From Roseiarcus sp963748545 (GTDB lineage: Bacteria > Pseudomonadota > Alphaproteobacteria > Rhizobiales > Beijerinckiaceae), in assembly GCA_963748545.1 (NCBI GenBank), contig CAVVJO010000035.1, positions 434,001 to 498,000 on the forward strand: a DNA stretch of 64,000 bases, written 5' to 3'. The notes below the pieces were generated by a model. The model was given only the letters and a program-made list of their open reading frames with translations. It ran no database searches and had not been told where the DNA came from. Shown piece after piece: positions 26,665 through 35,270 of this stretch. Every line of letters starts with the position of its first letter. The first letter of the stretch is position 1. A program made the translations under genes and the position numbers.

Positions 26665-27168
26665 TTACGCCGCGCCGCGGGTCTCGAACGCGGCGAAGGC
26701 GATCGCCTCGCGTGGGCTTCGGTCGGCCCAAAGCACGAATTGGAACGCCTGAAAGTAGGTCTCGCAGGAGGAGACCGCCGCCTTCACCACCGCCGAACAC
26801 TGAGCGTCGCTCGCGCTCGCTCCGCCGGCGAGGCAGAGTGAATGGCGAAACATCACCAGGTCCTGCTCACGCCACAGATCGAAATGGCCGAGCCACAGCT
26901 GCGCGTTGATCAGCTGGATCAGTTCGCTGACCGCCGGGCGCTTGCGCTGCGGCGCCTTGAGATCGAACGAGCAGGCGACGTGCAGCGATTCCAGGTCGGG
27001 AAGCCATGTGAACGCCACATCGTAATTTGCCCATTCGCCGGCGACGAGGATCGAGATCTCGTCCTCCTCGGCGCGGTCGAAGCTCCATTCGTTGATGGCG
27101 GCCAGCCGCTCGACCACGTCGACGGGATGCTCGGGTCGGTCCTCGGCGGCAGGCTCGATCAAGCTCAT
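26665..27168 (-). CDS. YbjN domain-containing protein
   Basis: 167-residue cytoplasmic protein of the YbjN/type III secretion chaperone-like fold. Recognised by the strand-helix pattern INEWSFDRAEEDEISILVAG, then NYDVAFTWLPDLESLHVACS and RSPREAIAFAAFETRGAA. The biochemical role is unknown; E. coli YbjN affects motility and stress. The start is ATG 27168. Its upstream region holds five GANTC sites within 115 bp, which would suggest cell-cycle-linked expression if the organism has CcrM. Confidence 0.8.
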   Translation of the reverse strand: MSLIEPAAEDRPEHPVDVVERLAAINEWSFDRAEEDEISILVAGEWANYDVAFTWLPDLESLHVACSFDLKAPQRKRPAVSELIQLINAQLWLGHFDLWREQDLVMFRHSLCLAGGASASDAQCSAVVKAAVSSCETYFQAFQFVLWADRSPREAIAFAAFETRGAA

Positions 27169-27241
27169 CACGGATCTTTCGGCGCGGGATGCGGGATGCG
27201 ACACCCTAAAAATCAGGTTTCGAGGCGTCGCCTCGCCGCCC

Positions 27242-27356
27242 GATTCGGGGCCGCCCCATCTCAGGAGCGGACGGCCGCAACCTCGGTGATTCGTGACGAA
27301 TCGTAAACCCGCCTGTCCCCGCCGTCCACAGAATTCTGCGAAACGAATCAAGACTC
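27242..27356. promoter_or_regulatory. Cluster of five GANTC (CcrM-type) sites in the ybjN promoter region
   Basis: GATTC at 27242 and 27288, GAATC at 27298 and 27345, and GACTC at 27352. The pair at 27288-27302 forms the perfect palindrome GATTCGT-G-ACGAATC. At this base composition roughly 0.4 sites per 115 bp would be expected. It lies between ybjN (reading leftward) and ubiK. Confidence 0.5.
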
Positions 27357-27377
27357 TGCGGAAGTTCCGCCGCGTTC

Positions 27378-27638
27378 TCAGAGCTTTGGCTCGGCCAGCT
27401 TCGCCTCGAGCGCGGCGATCCGGGCGGCAAGCTTGTCGTTCTCGTCGCGAGCCTTGGCGGCCATCTCCCGCACCGCCTCGAATTCCTCGCGGCTGACGAG
27501 GTCCATCCCCGCCATCATGCGCTCGAGCTGGCCCTTGGCGAACGTCTGCGCCTCCCGCCGCGCGCCATCGGCAAGCCCCGCGGCGTCGGTCATCAGGCGG
27601 GAGAGATCGTCGAAGAAGCGGCTGTTGGTCTGCGGCAT
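27378..27638 (-). CDS. UbiK/BMFP-family accessory protein
   Basis: 86-residue helical protein of the ubiquinone biosynthesis accessory family UbiK (YqiC). The N-terminus MPQTNSRFFDDLSRLMTDAA forms an amphipathic helix and the C-terminal part (SREEFEAVREMAAKARDEN, then LAARIAALEAKLAE) is a coiled coil that trimerises in homologues. In E. coli it helps aerobic CoQ synthesis; it may contact membranes. The gene is likely its own unit or weakly linked to ybjN. Confidence 0.88.
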   Translation of the reverse strand: MPQTNSRFFDDLSRLMTDAAGLADGARREAQTFAKGQLERMMAGMDLVSREEFEAVREMAAKARDENDKLAARIAALEAKLAEPKL

Positions 27639-27898
27639 GTGAGACTCCGGGTTTGCGCCGGCTGCCGCTCGAAAAGGGCCGCGACGCAGGCGCTATGTGG
27701 CGCGCGGTTGAGCGGCGCGCAAGAGCGGGCGCGGGTCTGTTGGGAGCGGTCCATAGCCCGTCGCCACGCGGGCGTCCCGACGGACACCTTAGTGGCCCGG
27801 CCGGCGGGGTCACTGGACCCGCCCTACAAATCGGGCGCACACATTGCTAGCATCCATGTGGCGGGCATCCGCTCGCAACAGACCGTCGAGGAAACCCC

Positions 27899-29026
27899 AT
27901 GCGCATCCGAGCCGCCGTTCTCAAGGCCGCGGGCATGTCGCCCCCCTACGCTCAGTCGCTGCCGCTCGACGTCGTGGACCTCGACCTCGCCCCGCCGGGT
28001 CGCGGCGAGGTCTTGGTCAAGATCGCAGCGGCCGGCCTCTGTCATTCCGATCTGTCGGTGATCGACGGCTCCCGGCCGCGCCCCGTCCCGATGGCGCTCG
28101 GGCACGAAGCGGCGGGCGTGATCGCCAGCCTCGGCGAGGGCGTGACCGACTTCGCCGTCGGCGATCATGTGGTGCTGGTGTTCGTGCCGAGCTGCGGACG
28201 CTGCGCGCCTTGCGCCGCCGGTCGGCCGGCGCTCTGCGAGCCGGGCGCCAAGGCCAACGGCGCCGGCACGCTCCTTTCCGGCGCGCGGCGGCTATCGTTC
28301 CACGCGGAGCCGGTCAACCATCATCTCGGCGTCTCGGCCTTCGCGACCCATGCGGTCGTGGCGCGCGAATCCTGTGTGAAGATCGACCCGGACCTGCCGC
28401 TCGAACTGGCGGCGCTGTTCGGCTGCGCAGTGCTGACGGGGGTCGGCGCCGTGATCAATACGGCGCGCCTCGAGCCCGGCGCGTCGGTTGCGGTGGTGGG
28501 CCTGGGCGGCGTCGGCCTCAGCGCGATCCTGGGCGCGCGGGTGGCCGGGGCGCGCCAGATCGTCGCCGTCGACCTGTCGGACGAGAAGCTCGCCTTCGCC
28601 CGCGCGCTCGGGGCGACCGACGCCGTCAACGCCGGCGCGCCCGACGCCGTGCAATCGATCCGCGCGCTCTCGGGCGGAGGCGTCGAAGTCGCGTTCGACA
28701 TGGCCGGCGCCGTCTCGGCGCTCGAACTCGCCTACGCGGTCACGGCGCGCGGCGGCACGACGGTGACCGCCGGCCTGCCCCACCCCGACAAGCGGATGGC
28801 GCTCGCCCCGGTCACGCTGGTCGCTGAGGAGCGTACTCTCAAGGGCTCGTACATCGGCTCGGCCGCGCCGTTACGCGACGTGCCGCGCCTGATCGCCCTG
28901 TTCAAGGCCGGCAAGCTCGCGGTCGACGCGCTGCTGACGACCCGGCTGAAGCTCGAGGACATCAACGAGGGTTTTGATCGCCTGCGCGAAGGGATCGGGG
29001 TGCGGCAGGTGGTGACGTTCGACTGA
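27899..29026 (+). CDS. Zinc-dependent alcohol dehydrogenase (MDR family)
   Basis: NAD(P)-dependent oxidoreductase, 375 residues. Catalytic zinc ligands appear as Cys48 (GLCHSD), His69-Glu70 (GHEAAG) and Cys181 (FGCAVLTGVGA); the structural zinc loop has Cys99, 102, 105 and 113 (CGRCAPCAAGRPALC). The Rossmann motif is VVGLGGVGLSAIL near 200. The sequence class (LIALFKAGKLAVDALLT) is that of medium-chain zinc ADHs of class III-like type, with substrate (alcohol, aldehyde or aromatic alcohol) unresolved. It sits next to the ligC end, so a role with lignin-type aromatics is possible but unproven. Confidence 0.87.
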   Translation: MRIRAAVLKAAGMSPPYAQSLPLDVVDLDLAPPGRGEVLVKIAAAGLCHSDLSVIDGSRPRPVPMALGHEAAGVIASLGEGVTDFAVGDHVVLVFVPSCGRCAPCAAGRPALCEPGAKANGAGTLLSGARRLSFHAEPVNHHLGVSAFATHAVVARESCVKIDPDLPLELAALFGCAVLTGVGAVINTARLEPGASVAVVGLGGVGLSAILGARVAGARQIVAVDLSDEKLAFARALGATDAVNAGAPDAVQSIRALSGGGVEVAFDMAGAVSALELAYAVTARGGTTVTAGLPHPDKRMALAPVTLVAEERTLKGSYIGSAAPLRDVPRLIALFKAGKLAVDALLTTRLKLEDINEGFDRLREGIGVRQVVTFD

Positions 29027-29149
29027 GCGGTGCGCTCCGAGCCAAATGCTGTCGTCTCGCGCCAGCGGTCGCGGAGACCCGTCTGCCGACGGGGGCCGGG
29101 CCTTGAACTTCGCCGAGCCGCTGCTATTCGGAAGTCGTGACCCCGGCGG

Positions 29150-30109
29150 TCACCCCGCCGCGAGCTGCTTTTCGAGCGCGCCCAGCACCTCGTAGCAGGG
29201 GAGCACCTGCGCGACGCTGGCGTTGGGCTCGCGGCCCTCGCGGATGGCGGCGAAGAACTCTCTGTCCTGCAACTCGATGCCGTTCATCGAGACGTCCACC
29301 TTGGAGACGTCGATCTTCTCGTCCTTGCCGGTGAAGAGGTCGTCGTAGCGGGCGATGTAAGTGGCGGTGTCGCCGATGTAGCGGAAGAAGGTGCCGAGCG
29401 GGCCCTCGTTGTTGAACGACAGCGAAAGAGTGCAGATCGCGCCGTTCGCCGCCTTGAGTTGAATGCTCATGTCCATCGCAATGCCGAGCGTCGGGTGGAT
29501 CGGCCCCTGCACCGCGTTCGCCTTCACGATCGGCGAGCGCGCCTGGTAGGCGAAGAGATCGACCGTGTGCGCGGCATGGTGCCAAAGCAGGTGATCCGTC
29601 CACGAGCGCGGCTGACCCAGCGCATTCATGTTGGTGCGGCGGAAGAAGTAGGTCTGCACGTCCATCTGCTGGATATGGAATTCGTCGGCGAGGATGCGCT
29701 TGTGGACGAACTGATGGCTGGGATTGAAGCGGCGCGTATGGCCGACCATGGCGACGAGCCCGGTCTTCTTTTGCGCCGCGATCACCGATTGGGCGTCCTT
29801 CAGGCTGTCGGCGAGCGGGATCTCGACCTGCACGTGCTTGCCGGCGTCGAGGCACTCGATCGTCTGCGCGGCGTGCATCTGGGTCGGCGTCGCGAGAATC
29901 ACCGCGTCGAGGCCGGGGCGCTTCAAGGTCTCGGAGAGTTCCGTGGTCGCGTGGGGAACGCCGTATTTCTCCGCCGCCTCCTGCGTCTTGTCGAGCTCCC
30001 GGCCGACGAGTGAGATCACCTCAACTCCGTCGATCAGCTTGATCGCATCGAGATGCTTGAGCCCGAAGGCGCCGGCGCCGGCCAGCGCGACCTTGATGGT
30101 CTTGGTCAT
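29150..30109 (-). CDS. ligC: 4-carboxy-2-hydroxymuconate-6-semialdehyde dehydrogenase
   Basis: Oxidises the protocatechuate 4,5-cleavage product, as its hemiacetal, to 2-pyrone-4,6-dicarboxylate with NADP. 319 residues of the GFO/IDH/MocA family, beginning TKTIKVALAGAGAFGLKHLD with the dinucleotide motif GAGAFG. Conserved blocks are GKHVQVEIPLADS and SHQFVHKRILADEFHIQQMD. The start at ATG 30109 was chosen because it precedes the Rossmann fold directly. It is the last gene of the lig operon (76 bp after ligB). The family and its context give the assignment. Confidence 0.92.
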   Translation of the reverse strand: MTKTIKVALAGAGAFGLKHLDAIKLIDGVEVISLVGRELDKTQEAAEKYGVPHATTELSETLKRPGLDAVILATPTQMHAAQTIECLDAGKHVQVEIPLADSLKDAQSVIAAQKKTGLVAMVGHTRRFNPSHQFVHKRILADEFHIQQMDVQTYFFRRTNMNALGQPRSWTDHLLWHHAAHTVDLFAYQARSPIVKANAVQGPIHPTLGIAMDMSIQLKAANGAICTLSLSFNNEGPLGTFFRYIGDTATYIARYDDLFTGKDEKIDVSKVDVSMNGIELQDREFFAAIREGREPNASVAQVLPCYEVLGALEKQLAAG

Positions 30110-30185
30110 AAATGCTCCCCGTCTCCAACGTCGATGACCGCCGGCGGCCTCGCCGAGCCCGCCTTGATGCGGTCCGCGACCGCGC

Positions 30186-31043
30186 CTACTGGGCGTTTTC
30201 CAGAATGAGATGGCCGACGGCGGTGTTCGACGCCGGCACATGATAGAACCGGTGCGCGACCTTCGGCTTCGGGCCGCCGGCAATGTCCGCCATCGCGCCG
30301 CGCGCGATCAGCCACATCACCAGCTCGATGCCCTCGGAACCGGCCTCGCGGACATACTCGATGTTCGGCATCTTCGCGAGGTCCCGGGGGTCGTCGATCA
30401 GCTCGTCGAGGAACTTGTTGTCCCACTCTCGGTTGATCAGTCCGGCGCGCGGACCCTGGAGCTGGTGGCTCATGCCGCCCGTGCCCCAGATGTGGACGTT
30501 CAAATCCTCGGGGTAGCTCTCGATCGCCTTGCGGATCGCCTGGCCGAGCGCAAAGCAGCGCGCGCCCGACGGCACCGGGTGCTGGACGACATTGACGGCG
30601 AACGGGATGATCTTGCACGGCCACGCGTCGACCTTGCCGAAGACGCAGCTCAAGGGGACAGTGAGGCCGTGGTCGACGTCGATCTCGTTGACCATGGTCA
30701 GGTCGAAATCCTGCTGGATCACCTCCGAAGCGATGTGGGAGGCGAGCTCCGGATGCCCGATTACCTTCGGCACCGGGCGCGCGCCATAGCCTTCGTCCGC
30801 CGGGTTGAATTCCGGGCCGGTCATGATCGCGAATGTCGGGATCATCTGCAGGCTGAAGGCGGTGGCGTGATCGTTATAGACGAGAAAGATCACGTCGGGG
30901 GTATGCGTCTTCACCCATTCCTTGTCGAAGTCATATCCGGCGAACACCGGCTTCCAGTAATCCTCCTGGGTCCTGCCCAGGTCGAAGGCGGCGCCGACGG
31001 CGGGGATGTGCGAGGTGTAGAGGGAGGCGGTGATGCGGGCCAT
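30186..31043 (-). CDS. ligB: Protocatechuate 4,5-dioxygenase beta subunit
   Basis: Catalytic subunit of the type II extradiol dioxygenase that opens protocatechuate between carbons 4 and 5. 285 residues. Iron ligands His12, His59 and Glu240 and the base His193 (GTGGMSHQL) sit as in the well-studied Sphingobium LigB, shifted by two residues. It carries VYNDHATAFSLQMIPTFAIM and DVDHGLTVPLSCVFGKV. Start ATG 31043, 29 bp after ligA. Together with LigA it forms an alpha2beta2 enzyme. Confidence 0.95.
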   Translation of the reverse strand: MARITASLYTSHIPAVGAAFDLGRTQEDYWKPVFAGYDFDKEWVKTHTPDVIFLVYNDHATAFSLQMIPTFAIMTGPEFNPADEGYGARPVPKVIGHPELASHIASEVIQQDFDLTMVNEIDVDHGLTVPLSCVFGKVDAWPCKIIPFAVNVVQHPVPSGARCFALGQAIRKAIESYPEDLNVHIWGTGGMSHQLQGPRAGLINREWDNKFLDELIDDPRDLAKMPNIEYVREAGSEGIELVMWLIARGAMADIAGGPKPKVAHRFYHVPASNTAVGHLILENAQ

Positions 31044-31072
31044 GGGTCCCTTGTCCTGAAAGTCGGGGAAGG

Positions 31073-31486
31073 TCAGTCTTTCCGGGGACGCTGCGCGTCG
31101 CCGTCCTCGCCGATCCTGCGATTGCCGTCGATCTTGCGGCCGCCGCTGATCATCATCTTGCGATAGTCTTCCTCGCTCATGCCGGTCATCGAGCCGGCCA
31201 TCTGCTGGAAGCTCTTGCCGTCGGTCGCGCCGATCTTTGACAGGAAGTAGATGTTGCCCCCAAGCGCCATCATGCGGTTGAGATCGCGGTCGATGACCGC
31301 CTGCTTTTGCTCCTCGCTCAGCTTCCATTCGTCGAGATAGGCGCGCTCGTCGGCCTTGAACCGCGCGCGGTTCTCGGCCTTCATCAGGGACATGCAGAAC
31401 TGATTGAGCCAATAGCCTTTGCGCGCCTGCTCGGCGTCGAACACGACCGTGCCTGGGATTTCGCTGAATTCCTTGTCGAGCGCCAT
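31073..31486 (-). CDS. ligA: Protocatechuate 4,5-dioxygenase alpha subunit
   Basis: 137-residue small subunit that caps the active site of LigB. The pattern PGTVVFDAEQARKGYWLNQF, then FKADERAYLDEWKLSEEQKQ and RDLNRMMALGGNIYFLSKI is typical. The final 25 residues are charged and flexible. The ATG at 31486 is 3 bp after the ligI stop, so it is probably translated with ligI. Confidence 0.95.
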   Translation of the reverse strand: MALDKEFSEIPGTVVFDAEQARKGYWLNQFCMSLMKAENRARFKADERAYLDEWKLSEEQKQAVIDRDLNRMMALGGNIYFLSKIGATDGKSFQQMAGSMTGMSEEDYRKMMISGGRKIDGNRRIGEDGDAQRPRKD

Positions 31487-31489
31487 GGG

Positions 31490-32437
31490 TCAGCCTCCAA
31501 CGTCCTCGGGCCAGTAGAGCCGCATCGGATTGTCGACCAGGAGCTTGCGCTGAAGCGCCTCGGTCGGCGCGATCGCCGGCAAGATGTCGACCAGCAGGCC
31601 GTCGTCGGGCATGTGGTCCTTGAGGTTCGGATGCGGCCAGTCCGTTCCCCAGATCACGCGGTCGGGAAAGGTCTCGACGACCTTTCGGGCGAAGGGCGCG
31701 AAGTCGCGATAGGGTCGCCGCTCGCCGTTCAGCGCAGGCGGACCGGACACGGACAGACGCTCGGCGCCCGACACCTTCGCCCAGACGTTGGCGTTCTCGC
31801 GCATGAACTTGAGGAACACCGCGAACTCGGGGCCGTCGACCGGCTTCGTCACGTCCGGCCGACCCATGTGGTCGACCACGATCGTTGTCGGCAAGGCGGT
31901 GAAGAAGTCCCACAGTTCCGGCAGATCGACCGCTTCGAAATAGATGACGACGTGCCAGCCGAGTTTTTGGATCCGGCCGGCGATCTCCATCAGCTCGTCC
32001 TTGGGCGTGAAGTCGACCAGGCGCTTGACGAAATTGAACCGCACGCCGCGAACGCCTGCCGCGTGCAGGCGCTCGAGCTCCTCGTCGCTCACGCTGCGCC
32101 TCACGGTCGCCACGCCGCGGGCCCGACCGCCGCTCGCGAGGCACGCGTCGACCATCGCGCTGTTGTCGGCGCCGTGGCACGTGGCCTGCACCACGACGTT
32201 GCGCGAAAAGCCCAGGTGGTCGCGCAGCGCGAACAGGTCCGCCTTGCTCGCGTCGCAGGGCGTGTATTTGCGCTCGGGCGCGTAAGGAAACTCTGCGCCG
32301 GGGCCGAACACGTGGCAGTGCGAATCGACGCTGCCGGGGGGCAGGGCGAAATCGGGCTTGCTCGGACCGTCGTACCAGTCGAGCCAGCCCTTGGTCTTCT
32401 CGAACGGCCCGCTGACGGGCTTATCCTTAGCGCTCAT
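31490..32437 (-). CDS. ligI: 2-pyrone-4,6-dicarboxylate hydrolase
   Basis: Amidohydrolase-superfamily lactonase that opens PDC to 4-oxalomesaconate. 315 residues. The metal-poor LigI signature is present: VDSHCHVFGPGAEFPYAPE (near 37), VVQATCHGADNSAMVDACLA and VIWGTDWPHPNLKDHMPDDG (near 255), ending DNPMRLYWPE. The active-site His in SHCHVFG and Asp in GTDWPH are kept. It lies between ligK and ligA with gaps of 24 and 3 bp. Confidence 0.95.
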   Translation of the reverse strand: MSAKDKPVSGPFEKTKGWLDWYDGPSKPDFALPPGSVDSHCHVFGPGAEFPYAPERKYTPCDASKADLFALRDHLGFSRNVVVQATCHGADNSAMVDACLASGGRARGVATVRRSVSDEELERLHAAGVRGVRFNFVKRLVDFTPKDELMEIAGRIQKLGWHVVIYFEAVDLPELWDFFTALPTTIVVDHMGRPDVTKPVDGPEFAVFLKFMRENANVWAKVSGAERLSVSGPPALNGERRPYRDFAPFARKVVETFPDRVIWGTDWPHPNLKDHMPDDGLLVDILPAIAPTEALQRKLLVDNPMRLYWPEDVGG

Positions 32438-32461
32438 GGGATCCCGCCTCAGTCCGAAGCC

Positions 32462-33145
32462 TCAGTCAACGTATTTCAGGCCGGCTTTTTCGAGCGGCTC
32501 GCGCATCTTGTACATGTCGAGGCCGAGAACGCCGGAGGCGAGTTTCTGCCGCTTCTCGCCCTCGTTGGCTTCGCGCGCCGCCGCCGCCGCGAGCGTCTTC
32601 TCCGTCCAGGCTCGCGGTACGACCACGACGCCGTCGTCGTCGGCGACGATCGCGTCGCCCGGATGGACGAGCGCGCCGGCGCACACGACCGGAATGTTGA
32701 CCGAGCCGAGCGTCGCCTTCACCGTGCCCTTGGCGGAAACGCACTTGCTCCAGACCGGAAAGCCCATCTCGGTCAGCGTCTTCACGTCGCGGACGCCGGC
32801 GTCGATGATCAGCGCCCGCGCGCCGCGCGCCTGAAACGACGTCGCGAGCAGATCGCCGAAGAATCCGTCCGTGCATTCGGCGGTGATGGCGGCAACCACC
32901 ACATCCCCGGGCTGGATCTGTTCCGCGACCACATGCATCATCCAGTTGTCGCCGGGATGGAGCAGCACCGTGACCGCCGCGCCGGCGACCTGCGCGCCGG
33001 GATAGATCGGCCGCATGTAGGGCTGCATCAGACCGACGCGGCCCATCGCCTCGTGGACGGTCGCGACGCCGAGGGCCGCGAGCTTGTCGACGGCCGCGCG
33101 GTCGGCGCGCTCGATTTTGCGATGGACCACTCCAAGTTCGGTCAT
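32462..33145 (-). CDS. ligK: 4-carboxy-4-hydroxy-2-oxoadipate aldolase
   Basis: Class II pyruvate aldolase of the RraA-like fold; splits CHA to pyruvate and oxaloacetate, the last step of the pathway, and usually also decarboxylates oxaloacetate. 227 residues. LGVATVHEAMGRVGLMQPYM at 25-44, the divalent-metal loop GAVRDVKTLT-type (here IIDAGVRDVKTLTEMGFP), and PGDAIVADDDGVVVVPRAWT near 168 are the conserved blocks. Stop overlaps nothing; ligI starts 24 bp on. Confidence 0.95.
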   Translation of the reverse strand: MTELGVVHRKIERADRAAVDKLAALGVATVHEAMGRVGLMQPYMRPIYPGAQVAGAAVTVLLHPGDNWMMHVVAEQIQPGDVVVAAITAECTDGFFGDLLATSFQARGARALIIDAGVRDVKTLTEMGFPVWSKCVSAKGTVKATLGSVNIPVVCAGALVHPGDAIVADDDGVVVVPRAWTEKTLAAAAAREANEGEKRQKLASGVLGLDMYKMREPLEKAGLKYVD

Positions 33146-33170
33146 GGGGCTGTTCTCCTTGCCGGATGTC

Positions 33171-34199
33171 TTAGCGGCCTCGGGCCTTGAGCGCGGCGTC
33201 GAGCCGCGGATAGACGCGGCGGGCGTTGCCTTCGTAAACCTTGTGGCGCTCCTCTGGAGTCAGGTTCGCCGTCGCCTCGATGTAGCGCTTGGTGTCGTCA
33301 TAGTTATGGCCGGTCTCCGGGTCGACGCCGCGCACCGCCCCGATCATCTCGCTGGCGAACAAAATGTTGTCGACCGGGATCACCCTGGTGAGAAGGTCGA
33401 TCCCCGGCTGGTGATAGACGCAGGTGTCGAAGACCACGTTCTTCAGCAGGTGATCCTTGAGCAGCGGCTTCTTCAACTCCTGGGCGAGACCGCGATACCG
33501 GCCCCAATGATAGGGCGCGGCGCCGCCGCCATGCGGGATGACAAAGCGCAGGGTCGGGAAATCCTTGAAGAGATCGCCCTGGATGAGTTGCATCACCGCG
33601 GTGGTGTCGGCGTTGATGTAGTGAGCGCCGGTGGTGTGGAAGCAGGCGTTGCAGCTGGTCGATACGTGAACCATCGCGGGAATGTCGTATTCGACCATCT
33701 TCTCGTAGATCGGATACCAGTGCCGGTCGGTCAGCGGCGGGCTGGTCCAGTGGCCGCCGGACGGGTCGGGATTGAGATTGATCCCGACGAAGCCGTACTC
33801 TTTCACGCACTTTTCCAGTTCCGGAATGCAGGTCTTCGGGTCGACGCCGGGGCTCTGCGGCAGCATCGCCGCGCCAATGAAATTGTCGGGAAAGAGCCTG
33901 GAGACGCGGTGGCAGAGCTCGTTGCAGATCGCGGCCCAGGTCGAGCTCACGGCGAAGTCGCCGATATGGTGGGCCATGAAGCTCGCGCGCGGCGAGAAGA
34001 TCGTGAGATCGACGCCGCGCTCCTTCATGAACCGGAGTTGGTTCGTCTCGATCAACTCGCGCAGCTCGTCGTCGCTGATCTTGAGGTCTGACGCCCTGGG
34101 CGTCGCCGCCGGGTCCTTGATCCCGGCGATCTGCTGGTTGCGCCAGGCCTCGAGCTGCTTCGGAGCGGTGGTGTAATGGCCGTGACAGTCGATGATCAT
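33171..34199 (-). CDS. ligJ: 4-oxalomesaconate hydratase
   Basis: Amidohydrolase-superfamily lyase that hydrates 4-oxalomesaconate to 4-carboxy-4-hydroxy-2-oxoadipate. 342 residues. Start MIIDCHGHYTTAPKQLEAWR with the HxH metal motif, MVHVSTSCNACFHTTGAHYI mid-protein and FVIPHGGGAAPYHWGRYRGL match LigJ. ATG 34199 was chosen because the metal motif follows immediately. It is 220 bp downstream of the second ligB copy, the only large gap in the operon, so an internal promoter is possible there. Confidence 0.94.
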   Translation of the reverse strand: MIIDCHGHYTTAPKQLEAWRNQQIAGIKDPAATPRASDLKISDDELRELIETNQLRFMKERGVDLTIFSPRASFMAHHIGDFAVSSTWAAICNELCHRVSRLFPDNFIGAAMLPQSPGVDPKTCIPELEKCVKEYGFVGINLNPDPSGGHWTSPPLTDRHWYPIYEKMVEYDIPAMVHVSTSCNACFHTTGAHYINADTTAVMQLIQGDLFKDFPTLRFVIPHGGGAAPYHWGRYRGLAQELKKPLLKDHLLKNVVFDTCVYHQPGIDLLTRVIPVDNILFASEMIGAVRGVDPETGHNYDDTKRYIEATANLTPEERHKVYEGNARRVYPRLDAALKARGR

Positions 34200-34419
34200 G
34201 GCAAGCGCTGTCCTCAAATGCGAAGTTCACAAGGCTGCCGATTCCGTCGCAGCGTCAAGCGACGAGAAGTTGGCGCGTTTCCTCAGCCGTGCGGCGCCAT
34301 GGGGCGCGATGCGGCGATATTAGCAACGCCGCGGCCTCCTGCAAGCGGACGCCTCCGATCGGTCTCGCGCCTCGAGGAAGCGCGAAATCGACCGGACAGC
34401 CGAGATTGAAAAACGCTCG

Positions 34420-35253
34420 TCAGGCGGTCTCGAGCACGAGAGTCGCTGCGGCGGTGTTGCTGATCGGTATGTGATAATTCTGGGTGACCTTGCGCATGCG
34501 CGCCGGCAAGGCGGCTCTCGCGGCGAGCCAGTTCAAGAGTTCGACGCCCTGCGTCCCGGTCTTCTCGACCAATTCCACGATGCTGAACTGCGTCGCCCAT
34601 TCCGGATCGGCGACCATCGTCTCCAGGAACTTGAGATCGAACGGCTTGTTGATGAAGCCGGCGCGCTGGCCCTCGAGCTGGTGGCTCAAGCCCCCAGAGC
34701 CGATGGTCACGACCTTGAGGTCCCTGTCCCAGGCGGCGATCGCTTCACCGACCGCCTTGCCCATGGCGTAGCAGCGCCTCGCGCTCGGCAAGGGAAACTG
34801 AACGGTGTTGATGCACACCGGCACCGCCGCCGGCGCGTCGCCGTCCGGCCAGAAGAGTTTCAGGGGCACGGTGAAGGCGTGATCGACCAGCATCTCCTGG
34901 CAGGTGACGATGTCGAAGTCGCTGGCGATCAGCCGATCGATAATCGCCCAAGACAGTTCGGGGATCCCCTTGAATGGCGGCAGGGTCGGAATGCCCCAGC
35001 CCTCGTCGTCGTTGCGGTACTCCGCCGCCGCTCCGACGGCGAAGGTCGGCATCTTGTCGAGGAAGAAATTGAGGCCGTGGTCGTTGTAGAACACCACGAC
35101 CACGTCCGGCTTCTCCCTCGCGAGCCACGCGCGCGCGGGCTCGAACCCGTCGAAGAACGGCTTCCAGTAGGGCTCCCGCTGCAGTCCCTTGGCGATCGCC
35201 GCGCCGATCGCGGGAATATGGGAGGTGGCGAGTCCGCCGATGATTTTGGCCAT
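34420..35253 (-). CDS. Second LigB-type extradiol dioxygenase beta subunit
   Basis: 277 residues, clearly homologous to LigB but diverged. Iron ligands His12, His59 and Glu238 plus His191 (GSGGLSHQL) are kept, so it should be active. Compared with the ligB copy the regions after residue 20 (AKGLQREPYWKPFFDG) and around 130 (LKLFWPDGDAPAAVPVCINT) differ. It may act on gallate, 3-O-methylgallate or protocatechuate; sequence alone does not decide. It follows the second ligA copy by 17 bp. Confidence 0.85.
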   Translation of the reverse strand: MAKIIGGLATSHIPAIGAAIAKGLQREPYWKPFFDGFEPARAWLAREKPDVVVVFYNDHGLNFFLDKMPTFAVGAAAEYRNDDEGWGIPTLPPFKGIPELSWAIIDRLIASDFDIVTCQEMLVDHAFTVPLKLFWPDGDAPAAVPVCINTVQFPLPSARRCYAMGKAVGEAIAAWDRDLKVVTIGSGGLSHQLEGQRAGFINKPFDLKFLETMVADPEWATQFSIVELVEKTGTQGVELLNWLAARAALPARMRKVTQNYHIPISNTAAATLVLETA

Positions 35254-35270
35254 TGCCGCGTCCTTCGCTT

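Noticed and set aside
31307..33190. Plus-strand frame of 627 codons over ligI-ligK
   Set aside because: Antisense shadow of genuine lig genes; no recognisable domain.
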